Below are positions 32,607 to 41,150 of a stretch of 64,000 nucleotides of DNA, in pieces. The DNA is taken from contig NZ_JAAVLX010000008.1 in NCBI RefSeq assembly GCF_013114825.1, forward strand, positions 186,001-250,000, read 5' to 3'. Made by a program: the position numbers and the translations under genes. Each line of letters starts with the position of its first letter. The stretch's first letter is position 1. This DNA is from Bradyrhizobium australiense. Its GTDB lineage: Bacteria > Pseudomonadota > Alphaproteobacteria > Rhizobiales > Xanthobacteraceae. The notes under the pieces are model-generated. The model made no database searches and had not been told where the DNA came from. It worked only from the letters and a program-made list of their open reading frames with translations.

Positions 32607-32735
32607 GCATTGCCGTCGTCGAATCGTTCTCCGTCTGTCCCTTAAATTGCAAAAATCTTCTGCGCGCCCCTAATGGCGCCGCCCTCGCCCGTGCCTATCT
32701 CTTTCTCCAACAATAACTGCTACGGAAACGGGGCC

Positions 32736-34061
32736 ATGGCACAACGGCAACTCAAGCTCGGCGCATTCATGCGGCCGGTCTCCATCCACACCGGCGCGTG
32801 GCGATATCCCGGCGCCTGGCCCGATGCTAATTTCAGTTTCCCCCGCATCAAACAACTGATTCAGAAACTGGAGGCCGGCAAGTTCGACGCGTTCTTCATG
32901 GCCGATCATCTCGCCGTGCTGAACATGCCGATCAATGCGCTCAAGCGCAGCCACACCGTCACCTCGTTCGAACCGTTCACGCTGCTGTCGGCACTGGCCG
33001 GCGCCACCGAGCATATCGGTCTGATCGCGACGGGATCGACGACGTTCGACGAGCCCTATCATGTGGCCCGGCGCTTCGCCTCGCTCGACCATATCTCGGG
33101 CGGCCGCGCCGGATGGAATATCGTCACCACCTCCAATCCGGATGCTGCGCTGAATTTCGGGCTCGACGACCATATGGAGCACGCTGAGCGCTACAAGCGG
33201 GCGCGCGAATTCTATGACGTGGTCACCGGTCTCTGGGACTCATTCGCCGACGACGCCTTCGTGCGCGACGTCGAGAGCGGGCTTTATTTCGATCCGGCAA
33301 AGATGCACGTGCTCAATCACAAGGGAAAATATCTCTCCGTGCGCGGGCCGCTCAACATTGCCCGCCCCGTGCAGGGCTGGCCGTTGATCGTGCAGGCCGG
33401 CGCGTCGGAGGACGGCAAGCAGCTCGCGGCGGAGACCGCGGAAGCCGTGTTCACTGGCGGCGGCAGCCTCGCCGACGGACAAAAGCTTTACGCCGACATC
33501 AAAGGCCGTATGGAAAAGATCGGCCGCAACCCCGAGCATTTGAAGATCCTGCCCGGCGCCTTCGTCGTCGTCGGCGATAGTATCGAGGAAGCCAAGGAGA
33601 AGCGCGCGAAACTGGACAGCATGGTACACTACGACAGCGCCATCGCCTCGCTCTCGGTGCAACTCGGCACCGATGCCTCCGGCTTCGATCCCGACGGTCA
33701 GTTGCCGCCGATCCCCGAAACCAACGCGAGCAAAAGCGGCCGCCAGCGGCTGGTCGACGCCGCCGCGCGCGACAAGCTCACCGTACGCCAGCTCGCCCAG
33801 CGCGTCGGCGGCTATGGCGGGCTGTCTTTTGTCGGCACGCCGCAGACCATCGCCGACCAGATGGAGGAATGGCTGATGAGCCGCGGCAGCGACGGATTCA
33901 ACATCATGTTCCCGTTCCTCCCCGCAGGGCTCGACGATTTCGTCGACAAGGTGGTGCCGGAACTGCAGAAGCGCGGGATTTTCCGGACCGAATATGAGGG
34001 CCGGACACTGCGGGAGAATTTGGGGCTGCCGAGGCCGAAAAACCGGTTCTTTGAGGGTTAA
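32736..34061 (+). CDS. LLM class flavin-dependent monooxygenase (NtaA/SnaA/DszA type)
   Basis: A 441-residue bacterial luciferase-fold enzyme that uses FMNH2 from a partner reductase. It begins MAQRQLKLGAFMRPVSIHTG and contains FDAFFMADHLAVL, LDHISGGRAGWNIVTTSNPDA, QAGASEDGKQLAAETAEAVF and FVGTPQTIADQMEEWL of the NtaA/DszA family. Substrates of relatives are nitrilotriacetate and sulfur heterocycles; this one is unassigned. The ORF is open 21 codons further upstream without family support. Its last 48 bases are duplicated at 34797-34845 beyond the next gene. Confidence 0.92.
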   Translation: MAQRQLKLGAFMRPVSIHTGAWRYPGAWPDANFSFPRIKQLIQKLEAGKFDAFFMADHLAVLNMPINALKRSHTVTSFEPFTLLSALAGATEHIGLIATGSTTFDEPYHVARRFASLDHISGGRAGWNIVTTSNPDAALNFGLDDHMEHAERYKRAREFYDVVTGLWDSFADDAFVRDVESGLYFDPAKMHVLNHKGKYLSVRGPLNIARPVQGWPLIVQAGASEDGKQLAAETAEAVFTGGGSLADGQKLYADIKGRMEKIGRNPEHLKILPGAFVVVGDSIEEAKEKRAKLDSMVHYDSAIASLSVQLGTDASGFDPDGQLPPIPETNASKSGRQRLVDAAARDKLTVRQLAQRVGGYGGLSFVGTPQTIADQMEEWLMSRGSDGFNIMFPFLPAGLDDFVDKVVPELQKRGIFRTEYEGRTLRENLGLPRPKNRFFEG

Positions 34062-34062
34062 T
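34014..34062 (+). repeat. Direct repeat, left copy (3' end of monooxygenase gene)
   Basis: 49 bases covering the last codons and stop of the monooxygenase gene. They recur in the same orientation at 34797-34845 with five mismatches. The two copies bracket the orphan gene at 34106-34771. Confidence 0.85.
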
Positions 34063-34105
34063 AGCGAGCTTTCCGTCCTCGTTGTACTACTTGAACGGTC
34101 GTGAG

Positions 34106-34771
34106 ATGATCGCTCGTAGGGGCGAGGCTACCGTGATTCCAAAACTTCCCGGTTTAGGTCCTTTGGCGGCCTTACTGTTGGCCGCGGCGCTATCCGCGTG
34201 GCTAGGAATAGCCGGTCCCATTAGCATTGAGGGCTTGTATCGCTGGCAGAATCTTCTAGCCGCTTTTGCTGCACTAGCCGCAGCGGCTATCGCCTATACG
34301 GCAGCAATGGCCAAGGTGAAGCTGGACAGGCAAATATCCGATGAACAGCTTATGAGGCGTTCGCTGGCCATCCTTCTAAAAGTAGAGTTCGCAATCCAAG
34401 TACTACGACAGGAGGCAAGAGAATTAGAGGAGAAACTCGGCGATTGGAAAAACAAATCCTTTAAGACCGTCGATCTCGCAATTTCCGAGCCTAAGGAAAT
34501 ACTTGAAGCGTGGGAAACTCTCGACCTATTCCCAGGTGACCTAATCCTTGCCCTTCGTACGTTGCGCGCCTCACTAGTGCTTTACCGAACAGACCTCGCC
34601 AAATTCGACTCACAAGTCGAATGGGAGAGCACTACACTGGCTTCCATCAAGGCTAACCCAACCAGCCGCGCCAGCGTCGCAGCAAAATTGTTGATCCAAC
34701 AATCCACCGATACGATCACCGCCCTTCGCGCCACGATAACCCGTCTAACCAATCTCTTGAACCGCGCGTGA
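34106..34771 (+). CDS. Orphan membrane-anchored coiled protein
   Basis: About 221 residues, no recognised family. Two N-terminal hydrophobic segments (LAALLLAAALSAWLGIAG and LLAAFAALAAAAIAYTAAMA) are followed by a charged helical region likely to coil (EFAIQVLRQEARELEEKLG; LASIKANPTSRASVAAKLLI) and a short end (LTNLLNRA). The start is unclear: TTG 34082, ATG 34106 and GTG 34133 (with GAGG upstream) are all in frame. Codon use is more AT-rich than the neighbours (TTA, ATA, CTA, AGG are frequent), and the gene is bracketed by 49-base direct repeats, so it looks acquired. Confidence 0.7.
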   Translation: MIARRGEATVIPKLPGLGPLAALLLAAALSAWLGIAGPISIEGLYRWQNLLAAFAALAAAAIAYTAAMAKVKLDRQISDEQLMRRSLAILLKVEFAIQVLRQEARELEEKLGDWKNKSFKTVDLAISEPKEILEAWETLDLFPGDLILALRTLRASLVLYRTDLAKFDSQVEWESTTLASIKANPTSRASVAAKLLIQQSTDTITALRATITRLTNLLNRA

Positions 34772-34796
34772 TCCTCACTGCGCAACGGCTTTTTCA

Positions 34797-34845
34797 GAGA
34801 ATTAGCGGTTGCCGAGGCCGAAAAACCAGTTGTTTGAGGGTTAAT
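34797..34845 (+). repeat. Direct repeat, right copy
   Basis: Same orientation as the repeat at 34014-34062, 44 of 49 bases identical. It carries a copy of the monooxygenase stop region (reading ...FEG then stop) with no gene attached. The spacing between copies is 783 bases. Confidence 0.85.
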
Positions 34846-34968
34846 TACCCGGATTTATGCTGGTTTTTGCCCCGAAAACCTTGACTTTGGGCGATCAGAA
34901 GCTAGGTTGCGCGGCAAATGCAGGCCGGTTTGGCCGGCGCCTGACACCCCCAATTTGAGGTTCTGAAC

Positions 34969-35136
34969 ATGGCCAAAGCGGTCACCATCAAGGTCAAGCT
35001 CGTTTCCTCGGCGGATACCGGCTTCTACTACGTCGCCAAGAAGAATTCGCGCACCATGACCGACAAGCTGGTCAAGAAGAAGTACGACCCGGTCGCGCGC
35101 AAGCACGTCGAGTTTCGCGAAGCGAAGATCAAGTAA
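34969..35136 (+). CDS. rpmG: 50S ribosomal protein L33
   Basis: A 55-residue large-subunit protein, MAKAVTIKVKLVSSADTGFYY, then YVAKKNSRTMTDKLVKKKYD and ARKHVEFREAKIK. It lacks the zinc-binding Cys pairs, so it is the Cys-free L33 form. The ATG follows TTTGAGGTTCTGAAC with a plausible ribosome site. A strong terminator follows 24 bases after the stop, so it is transcribed alone. Confidence 0.97.
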   Translation: MAKAVTIKVKLVSSADTGFYYVAKKNSRTMTDKLVKKKYDPVARKHVEFREAKIK

Positions 35137-35160
35137 GCGGGCCGAGCGCTGACGTTTTTG

Positions 35161-35185
35161 AACGGGGCCTTGCGGCCCCGTTTTT
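35161..35185 (+). terminator. Rho-independent terminator of rpmG
   Basis: Stem AACGGGGCC (35161-35169) and GGCCCCGTT (35174-35182), loop TTGC, then a run of T to 35185. Confidence 0.9.
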
Positions 35186-35202
35186 GATTCCTGACTATCC
35201 GT

Positions 35203-35251
35203 GTCCCGGACGCGGTGCAGCGTTCTTCACGCTGCTCCGCAGGGCCGGGAC
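35203..35251. repeat. Palindromic intergenic repeat (GTCCCGG/CCGGGAC)
   Basis: Outer arms GTCCCGG and CCGGGAC, with inner arms GCAGCG and CGCTGC flanking TTCTTCA. It lies between the rpmG terminator and the convergent MFS gene. Confidence 0.8.
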
Positions 35252-35353
35252 CCACCGATAGCGCCGCCAGATGGACCCCGGATCAGCAGCGCACCACGCC
35301 GCCAAGAGCAGCGCGCTGCTGAGCATCCGGGGAACACTGATACTGCCCGCGCC

Positions 35354-36586
35354 TTACGCCGTCTGCATCTGCGGCGGCCCGCTCGGCCGGATCAGCGCGA
35401 AGGCAACCTGGACGACGCCGCCGGCCAGGCCCAGCGCGACGCCGATCCGCCATGCCATTGTGTAGGAGCCGAGCGCGTCGTAGAGCACCCCGCCCCCGAA
35501 CGCGCCAAGGAAGCTGCCGACCTGATGGCTCATGAAGGCGAGCCCCTGGATCATGGCCTGCCATTTCAGGCCGAACATTTCGGCGACCGCGCCCGCGACC
35601 AGCGGGCCGACGCCCATCCACAGAAAGCCCATGATGGCGCCGAACAGCAGCGTGGTCGCCGGCGTCGGCGGCAGCGTGAAATACCAGGCCAGCGCGATCG
35701 AGCGGAAGATGTAGATGGCGCCGAGCAGCGCCAGCTTGTTCCAGCGCTGGCCGGCCCAGCCGAAGAAGATGCTGCCGATCACGTTGAAGCCGCCGATCAT
35801 GCCGAGCGTCTGCGCGCTCAGCATCGGATCCATGCCGCAGATCGCCAGATAGGACGGCAGGTGCGTAGTGAGAAAGACGAGCTGCATGCCGCAGACGAAA
35901 TAGGCACCGGTCATCACTACGAAGGAGGCATTGGAGAATGCGATCTTGGTCGCGACGGTGGCAGAAGTGTTGCCGATCTCATCCGGCGAAGTCGGTGGGA
36001 GCGGAATCTTGTCCACCCTGCCCGCATACCAGGCGGCCGGAATCATCAAGAGCGACAGGACCACGAAGCCAACCAGGCCCACGCGCCAGCCATAGCTCTC
36101 GTTGAGCATCTGCCCGATCGGCGCCGACAGCAGCGCGCCGAGTGATCCTGCACCCGACACCAGGCCGAGCACCGTCGAGCGTACTGACGCAGGCACCGCG
36201 CGGGCCGCGACCGACATCGCGATAGCGGCAGCGGTACAGGCGAGCGAGATGCCGATCAACACGCCGCCACCGATCATGACGGCGAGAACGCCGTTCGCGC
36301 CCGCCATCAAGGCAAGGCCGGCGAGATAGAACAGCGCGCCAACCACCATGATGGCGCGGAAGCCGTAACGCACCGTCAGCGCCCCGGCTAGCGGCTGCAA
36401 AAATCCCCAGGCGAGATTCTGCACGGCGATTGCCAGCGTGAAATCGGAGACCGATATTTTGATGTCCTGCGTCAGTGGCTGCATGAAAATACCGAGCGAC
36501 TGCCGCAGCCCCATGCTGAGCGTCAGCATGATCGACGCTCCGATCAGAATCGGAAGTGTGGGACGCAGGATTTGCAGCAGGGCCAT
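35354..36586 (-). CDS. MFS transporter
   Basis: A 410-residue major facilitator with twelve predicted helices. It begins MALLQILRPTLPILIGASIM behind GGGAGA. The loop 2-3 motif reads PLAGALTVRYGFRAIMVVGA and related sequences recur in the second half (FGWAGQRWNKLALLGA). It belongs to the general oxalate/monocarboxylate-type MFS group by appearance. The divergent TetR gene and intervening operator suggest a substrate-inducible efflux or uptake pump; the ligand is unknown. Confidence 0.92.
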   Translation of the reverse strand: MALLQILRPTLPILIGASIMLTLSMGLRQSLGIFMQPLTQDIKISVSDFTLAIAVQNLAWGFLQPLAGALTVRYGFRAIMVVGALFYLAGLALMAGANGVLAVMIGGGVLIGISLACTAAAIAMSVAARAVPASVRSTVLGLVSGAGSLGALLSAPIGQMLNESYGWRVGLVGFVVLSLLMIPAAWYAGRVDKIPLPPTSPDEIGNTSATVATKIAFSNASFVVMTGAYFVCGMQLVFLTTHLPSYLAICGMDPMLSAQTLGMIGGFNVIGSIFFGWAGQRWNKLALLGAIYIFRSIALAWYFTLPPTPATTLLFGAIMGFLWMGVGPLVAGAVAEMFGLKWQAMIQGLAFMSHQVGSFLGAFGGGVLYDALGSYTMAWRIGVALGLAGGVVQVAFALIRPSGPPQMQTA

Positions 36587-36651
36587 TGTTTTTATTCTCC
36601 CTGAAGAGCGCGATTCAAACGCCGCGTCCTCCAAATGACATCTGAAATGGG

Positions 36652-36667
36652 TACACAGACCTGTGTA
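36652..36667. promoter_or_regulatory. TetR operator palindrome
   Basis: Exact inverted repeat TACACAG-AC-CTGTGTA in the 134-base gap between the divergent MFS and TetR genes, 66 bases from the MFS start and 53 from the TetR start. Size, symmetry and place fit a TetR dimer site repressing both promoters. Confidence 0.75.
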
Positions 36668-36720
36668 ACTAGGCTATAAGGGGGCGCTGCTGTCAAGCAA
36701 ACGAGGGCCCTCGCATTCGC

Positions 36721-37338
36721 ATGGCACCCCTGCCCGCCAAACCGGCGATGAAGGACCGGATTCTGGAAACCGCAGATAGGCTGTTCTATCTGCAGGGAAT
36801 TCGCGCGGTCGGCGTCGATACCATCGCGGCCGAAATCGGCATCAGCAAGCGCACGCTGTACAATCATTTTCCGTCCAAGGACGCGCTGATCTCGGCTTAT
36901 CTGGCCCGCCGCTTCGTGGCGCCGCGGCCTTCCGACAAGTCGCCGGTCGAACAGATTCTCGGCACTTTCGATTCGCTGGAGCGGCGCTTTTCGGGAAAAG
37001 ATTTTCGCGGCTGTCCGTTCGTCAATGCGGTCGCCGAACTCGGCGAAGATAAGTCGGTCCGAAAGGTCGCGGTCGAATTCAAGGAAAGCCGCCGCCTCTG
37101 GTTTCGCGACCTGCTGGTGCAACTCGGCGTCCGCCAAGCAGACGCACTGGCGACGCAGCTCGCTCTGCTCGTCGACGGCTCGATCGCGCAGGATCTCGTC
37201 CGCAATGATCCCGCGATGGCGCGCGCGGCCAAGGAAGCGGCAACGGTGCTGCTGAGGAATGCGGGGGTGAAGATTCGTACGCCTGCTCCTGCGCAGAAGC
37301 ATGCAGCAAAGAAGCGGCAGTCAAGATCGGCAACTTGA
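36721..37338 (+). CDS. TetR family transcriptional regulator
   Basis: A 205-residue regulator. The N-terminal helix-turn-helix is canonical (MKDRILETADRLFYLQGIR; IAAEIGISKRTLYNHFPSKD), and the ligand domain includes FSGKDFRGCPFVNAVAEL, a pattern of the TetR_C-type common in alphaproteobacteria. It ends in a basic tail (AAKKRQSRSAT). It faces the MFS gene over the 16-base operator. Confidence 0.93.
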   Translation: MAPLPAKPAMKDRILETADRLFYLQGIRAVGVDTIAAEIGISKRTLYNHFPSKDALISAYLARRFVAPRPSDKSPVEQILGTFDSLERRFSGKDFRGCPFVNAVAELGEDKSVRKVAVEFKESRRLWFRDLLVQLGVRQADALATQLALLVDGSIAQDLVRNDPAMARAAKEAATVLLRNAGVKIRTPAPAQKHAAKKRQSRSAT

Positions 37339-37350
37339 ATTCCTCCCGTT

Positions 37351-37469
37351 CGTCGTCCCTGCGAACGCAGGGACCCATACCCCGTGGCTTTTCAGTTCGG
37401 TGATGTGGTAGCTACCTTCTTACAACAAACAACATCAGTGGTTATGGGTCCGGCGTGCGCAGGGGCGAC
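37351..37469. repeat. MITE-like repeat, copy 1
   Basis: About 119 bases with terminal inverted sequences. The left end CGTCGTCCCTGCGAACGCAG forms its own hairpin and continues GGACCCATAC; the right end reads TTATGGGTCC then GGCGTGCGCAGGGGCGAC. The same ends occur at 38748-38869, on the other side of the serine hydrolase gene. No ORF inside. Confidence 0.75.
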
Positions 37470-37512
37470 AAGATAGAGCCGCGCCAAACTAACGATCATA
37501 AAGGGAGCGAAA

Positions 37513-38730
37513 ATGGAAGACCTGAAAGTGACCGCCAACGGTTACGACTTCAAACCGGCACGCGCGGCCATGCAGTGCTATGTCGACAACAATCTGTTGT
37601 CAGGCATTTCGTGGGCAGTCATGGTCGGGCGCGACCTCGTTGACGTAAATTGCGTCGGCTGGGCCGATAAGGAAGCGCGGACGCCGTTGCGCTCCGATCA
37701 TATCTTCCGCGTCTTCTCCAACACCAAGCTGATCACCTCCTGCGCCGTGCTCTTGCTGTTCGAGGAAGGCAAACTCAAGCTCGACGATCCCATTGAAAAA
37801 TTCATTCCGCAGCTCGGAAATCGAAAGGTGCTGCGGCCCGATGCCACCTCGCTTGATGACACCGAGCCTGCGAAGAACTCGATCACTATCCGTCAGTTGC
37901 TCAGCCACAGCTCCGGTCTGAGCTACGGCTTTTTTGATCCGGGCACTGCCATCTACAAGGCGCTTAATGAGCGCGGCGTCCACAATCCCATGACGACGCT
38001 GGCCGACATGGTGGACGTGCTGGCCGGCCTGCCACTGATCTATCAGCCGGGCACGTCGTGGGAATATTCGCTGGCCACTGACGTGCTGGGGCGGCTGGTC
38101 GAAGTCATCGGCGGCCAGAGTTTTGACAAGTTCATCCAGGCGCGCATTCTCGATCCGCTTGGCATGGTCGATACCGGCTTCATCGTGCCGGAAAAGGATC
38201 AGGGACGGCTCGTCGCCTATTACGCCGGTGCGGATCTGATGGAGCCGATGAAGCCGGGATTGACCCGAATCGACGACTCGCCCTTCCCCGGCGCTTATCT
38301 GCGCCCGATCGCGAGACTCAGCGGCGGTGGCGGCCTGGTTTCAACCCTGCCCGACATGGTCGCGCTGATCCGAAACCTGCTGCCCGGCGGCCCGACCCTG
38401 CTCAAGCCGGAAACGATTGCGTTGATGCTGACCAACCAGTTGCCCGAGGGGCAGTGGATCCGCTTTGCCATGATGGGAGAGCAGCCCGGCAAGGCCTTTA
38501 GCCTGGCCGGCGGATTGATCCTGACGCCTTCGGCGTTCGATCATCCCGATGCCGCGGGCGAGCTCTATTGGGGCGGCGTCGCCGGTACCCAATGGTGGAT
38601 TTCGCCGAAGCGCAACATGGCCGGGGTGATGATGGCGCAGCGCCAGATGGCGTTCGTCCATCCGTTCTCGTTCGAGTTCAAGCGGCTGGCGTATGAGGCG
38701 GTGGGGCAGAAAGCCAAGATTGTTGCTTGA
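37513..38730 (+). CDS. Serine hydrolase, beta-lactamase/EstB family
   Basis: A 405-residue protein of the class C beta-lactamase-like esterase family. The nucleophile motif SxxK is FRVFSNTKLI (residues about 73-76) and the general-base Tyr is in WEYSLATDVLG (Y-S-x, in place of Y-x-N). HSSGLSYGF and SGGGGLVSTLPDM are family features. No signal peptide is evident, so it is probably cytoplasmic and an esterase or peptidase more than a lactamase. GGGAGCG precedes the ATG. MITE-like repeats flank it on both sides. Confidence 0.88.
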   Translation: MEDLKVTANGYDFKPARAAMQCYVDNNLLSGISWAVMVGRDLVDVNCVGWADKEARTPLRSDHIFRVFSNTKLITSCAVLLLFEEGKLKLDDPIEKFIPQLGNRKVLRPDATSLDDTEPAKNSITIRQLLSHSSGLSYGFFDPGTAIYKALNERGVHNPMTTLADMVDVLAGLPLIYQPGTSWEYSLATDVLGRLVEVIGGQSFDKFIQARILDPLGMVDTGFIVPEKDQGRLVAYYAGADLMEPMKPGLTRIDDSPFPGAYLRPIARLSGGGGLVSTLPDMVALIRNLLPGGPTLLKPETIALMLTNQLPEGQWIRFAMMGEQPGKAFSLAGGLILTPSAFDHPDAAGELYWGGVAGTQWWISPKRNMAGVMMAQRQMAFVHPFSFEFKRLAYEAVGQKAKIVA

Positions 38731-38747
38731 CGCGACAAATCTATCTG

Positions 38748-38869
38748 CCGTCGTCCCGGCGAACGCCGGGACCCATACCGCGCGATCTATCGTTAAGGCG
38801 GGGCGGGTAGACGCCTTTCGCAAAACGACAGCCGGTGGTTATGGGTCCCTGCGTTCGCAGGGACGACGG
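38748..38869. repeat. MITE-like repeat, copy 2
   Basis: A 122-base element whose ends are inverted: CCGTCGTCCCGGCGAACGCC at the left, continuing GGGACCCATACC, and GGTTATGGGTCC then CTGCGTTCGCAGGGACGACG at the right. Each end is itself a hairpin. It fills the gap between convergent hydrolase and pleD genes. Confidence 0.8.
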
Positions 38870-38870
38870 T

Positions 38871-40244
38871 TCACGCCGCCGCCGAGACCACCCTGTTCCG
38901 TCCGTCGTGCTTGGCGCGATAGAGCGCGGTGTCGGCGCGCTTGAGCACGTCGGCGACCGGCTCGCCCTCGCGATCCAACGTCGCCAGGCCGATCGAGATC
39001 GTGACGTCGATCCGCTTGGTGCCCTTGTTGACGGCAAAAGTTTCGCCGGCGATCGAGCGGCGCAGGCGCTCGGCGACCATGCCAGCGACGGTCAGGTCGG
39101 TTTCCGGCATCACGATGACGAATTCCTCACCGCCATAGCGGCAGGCGAGATCGATGCCGCGGATCGACTTGCGGATGCGCACGGCAAACTCGCGCAACAC
39201 GTCGTCGCCGGCATCGTGGCCGTAGGTATCGTTGATGGATTTGAAGAAGTCGATGTCGAGGATCATCAGCGCCAGCGGCTTGCCGCGGCTGGAGGCCTGC
39301 TCGGCCAGCGTCGAGAGATGGCTTTCCATGTAGCGGCGGTTGTGCAAGCCCGTCAGCGCGTCGGTAATCGCCATTTCAATGGAGTTCTGCACGTTGTCGC
39401 GCAGGTGGTCGGTATATCGCCGCTTGCGGATCTGGGTGCGCGCCCGCGCCAGCAGCTCATTCTTGTCGACGGGACGCAGGAGATAATCGTTGACGCCGAT
39501 CTCGAGCCCGCGCAGCAGCCGCGCATTGTTGTCGGCGTCGGAGATGGCGAGGATCGGCAACTGCCGGGTGCGCTCCAGCGAGCGCGCCTGGCTGCACAGC
39601 CGCAGGCCGTCGTAATTTTCCAGGCTGAGAGAGACGATCAGCAAATCGTAATTGCCGTCAGCGGCGTGAAACAGCGCTTCCGCCGGATTAACTTCGACAT
39701 CGACGGTGTGCTCGGCGGCAAGGATCGGCGCCAGCCGCTCGTAGGACGATTGCCGGTCGTCGACCAAAAGGATCCGCCCGCCGACGCCCTTGTCGGCGAT
39801 CGCGCTGCGCTCGGGCGCTTCCATGCCGATCTCGAGCGAGGTGATGGCGCGCATGCGCAGCTCATCGGTCATCATCTTCAGCCGCGTCAGTGACCGAACG
39901 CGCGCGATCAGAACGATGTCGGACACCGGCTTGGTAAGAAAATCGTCGGCCCCGGCCTCCAGTCCGCGGACACGATCAGCCGGGCTATCCAGCGCGGTGA
40001 CGATCACGACGGGAATGAAATGGGTGGCGGGGTTGGATTTCAGCCGGCGACAGACCTCGAAACCGTCCATGTCCGGCATCATGACGTCGAGCAGGATGAT
40101 GTCGCATTCGGAGCGCGAACAGAGGTCAAGCGCCTCGGCGCCGTTGGAAGCGGTCAGCACGTCGAAATATTCGGCCGACAGCCGGGCTTCCAGAAGCTTG
40201 ACGTTCGCAGGAACGTCATCGACGACAAGGATACGCGCAGACAT
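38871..40244 (-). CDS. pleD: PleD-type response regulator with diguanylate cyclase domain
   Basis: A 457-residue REC-REC-GGDEF protein like Caulobacter PleD (about 454). The first receiver carries the phospho-acceptor Asp53 (IILLDVMMPDMDG). The second lacks it: the matching place reads LLIVSLSLENYDG, so it is an adaptor for dimerisation. The GGDEF domain has an intact active site GGEEF and an I-site RGID five residues ahead, which allows product inhibition by c-di-GMP. It is transcribed 11 bases after divK, the same divK-pleD order as in Caulobacter, where the pair controls cell polarity. Confidence 0.96.
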   Translation of the reverse strand: MSARILVVDDVPANVKLLEARLSAEYFDVLTASNGAEALDLCSRSECDIILLDVMMPDMDGFEVCRRLKSNPATHFIPVVIVTALDSPADRVRGLEAGADDFLTKPVSDIVLIARVRSLTRLKMMTDELRMRAITSLEIGMEAPERSAIADKGVGGRILLVDDRQSSYERLAPILAAEHTVDVEVNPAEALFHAADGNYDLLIVSLSLENYDGLRLCSQARSLERTRQLPILAISDADNNARLLRGLEIGVNDYLLRPVDKNELLARARTQIRKRRYTDHLRDNVQNSIEMAITDALTGLHNRRYMESHLSTLAEQASSRGKPLALMILDIDFFKSINDTYGHDAGDDVLREFAVRIRKSIRGIDLACRYGGEEFVIVMPETDLTVAGMVAERLRRSIAGETFAVNKGTKRIDVTISIGLATLDREGEPVADVLKRADTALYRAKHDGRNRVVSAAA

Positions 40245-40255
40245 CGAAACTCACC

Positions 40256-40621
40256 CTACCCGATAAAACGCCGCACGGTTTCAATAAACTTGCCGACGGA
40301 AATTGGTTTGGACAAATACGCCTCGCAGCCGCCTTCGCGGATGCGCTCTTCATCGCCCTTCATCGCAAATGCGGTGACGGCAACCACCGGAATGGCACGC
40401 AACTCCGGATCGTCCTTGATCCAGCGCGTCACTTCGAGGCCCGAGACTTGCGGAAGCTGGATATCCATCAGGATCAGATCGGGGCGGAGCTTGCGGACGA
40501 GATCGAGCGCCTCGAAACCATTGCTGGTGCCGGAGGTTTGATAGCCATGCGCTTCCAACAGATCGCGAAAGAGCTTCATGTTGAGCTCGTTGTCCTCCAC
40601 GATCAGGACGGTTTTCGCCAT
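40256..40621 (-). CDS. divK: DivK single-domain response regulator
   Basis: A 121-residue receiver-only protein: acidic pocket VEDNELN, phospho-acceptor Asp53 in LILMDIQLPQVSG, Thr in VAVTAFAMKGDEE and Lys in YLSKPI. It matches DivK, the essential cell-cycle regulator that switches kinases such as DivJ and PleC. It lies directly ahead of pleD. Confidence 0.96.
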   Translation of the reverse strand: MAKTVLIVEDNELNMKLFRDLLEAHGYQTSGTSNGFEALDLVRKLRPDLILMDIQLPQVSGLEVTRWIKDDPELRAIPVVAVTAFAMKGDEERIREGGCEAYLSKPISVGKFIETVRRFIG

Positions 40622-40850
40622 CCCGTCCCTCCCTCATCCCAGGAAACAAGCCCGGCCTTTCGGCACGTCCTGCTCCGCCGCCGCCCCCTGTCGAAAACTG
40701 AATTCAAACTAGCGCCAGATTCGCTCTAAGCCGTTAAATCGATGCGCCAACTTTTACGAAGCGGTTTCGATTGTTGAACACCATTCGCAGACTCGGGCAT
40801 GATGGTTCCCAAATTAGAGACCATAAGTTAACGGAAAGGCAAATGATCTA

Positions 40851-41150
40851 TTGAAAAAGCCTGTTCACAACCCCCGCGAAGTGGCTGAAATCGTTGCGGT
40901 TCAGGCCCTGAGTTTCATTGCCGGCGATCCCGAGCGGCTTGGCCGGTTCCTGGCTGAAACCGGCATCGGTCCGGAGACGCTGCGCACCGCCGCCGCGGAC
41001 CCGCAATTTCTGGCCTCGGTGCTGGATTTTGTGATGCGCGACGACGCGACGGTGAAGGCATTTGCGAGCGTCTCGCAACTTCACCCGACCAATATCGCCG
41101 CCGCCCGTCAGGTGCTCGGCGACCCGCACTGGGAGCGCGACGTGCCGTGA
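40851..41150 (+). CDS. DUF3572 family protein
   Basis: A 99-residue cytoplasmic protein with a TTG start (MKKPVHNPREVAEIVAVQAL); GGAAAGG lies about 11 bases upstream. Motifs are ALSFIAGDPERLGRFLAETG and ASVLDFVMRDDATV, typical of DUF3572. Its stop overlaps the dinB GTG start (GTGA at 41147-41150), so the two are translationally coupled. No function is assigned to the family. Confidence 0.88.
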   Translation: MKKPVHNPREVAEIVAVQALSFIAGDPERLGRFLAETGIGPETLRTAAADPQFLASVLDFVMRDDATVKAFASVSQLHPTNIAAARQVLGDPHWERDVP

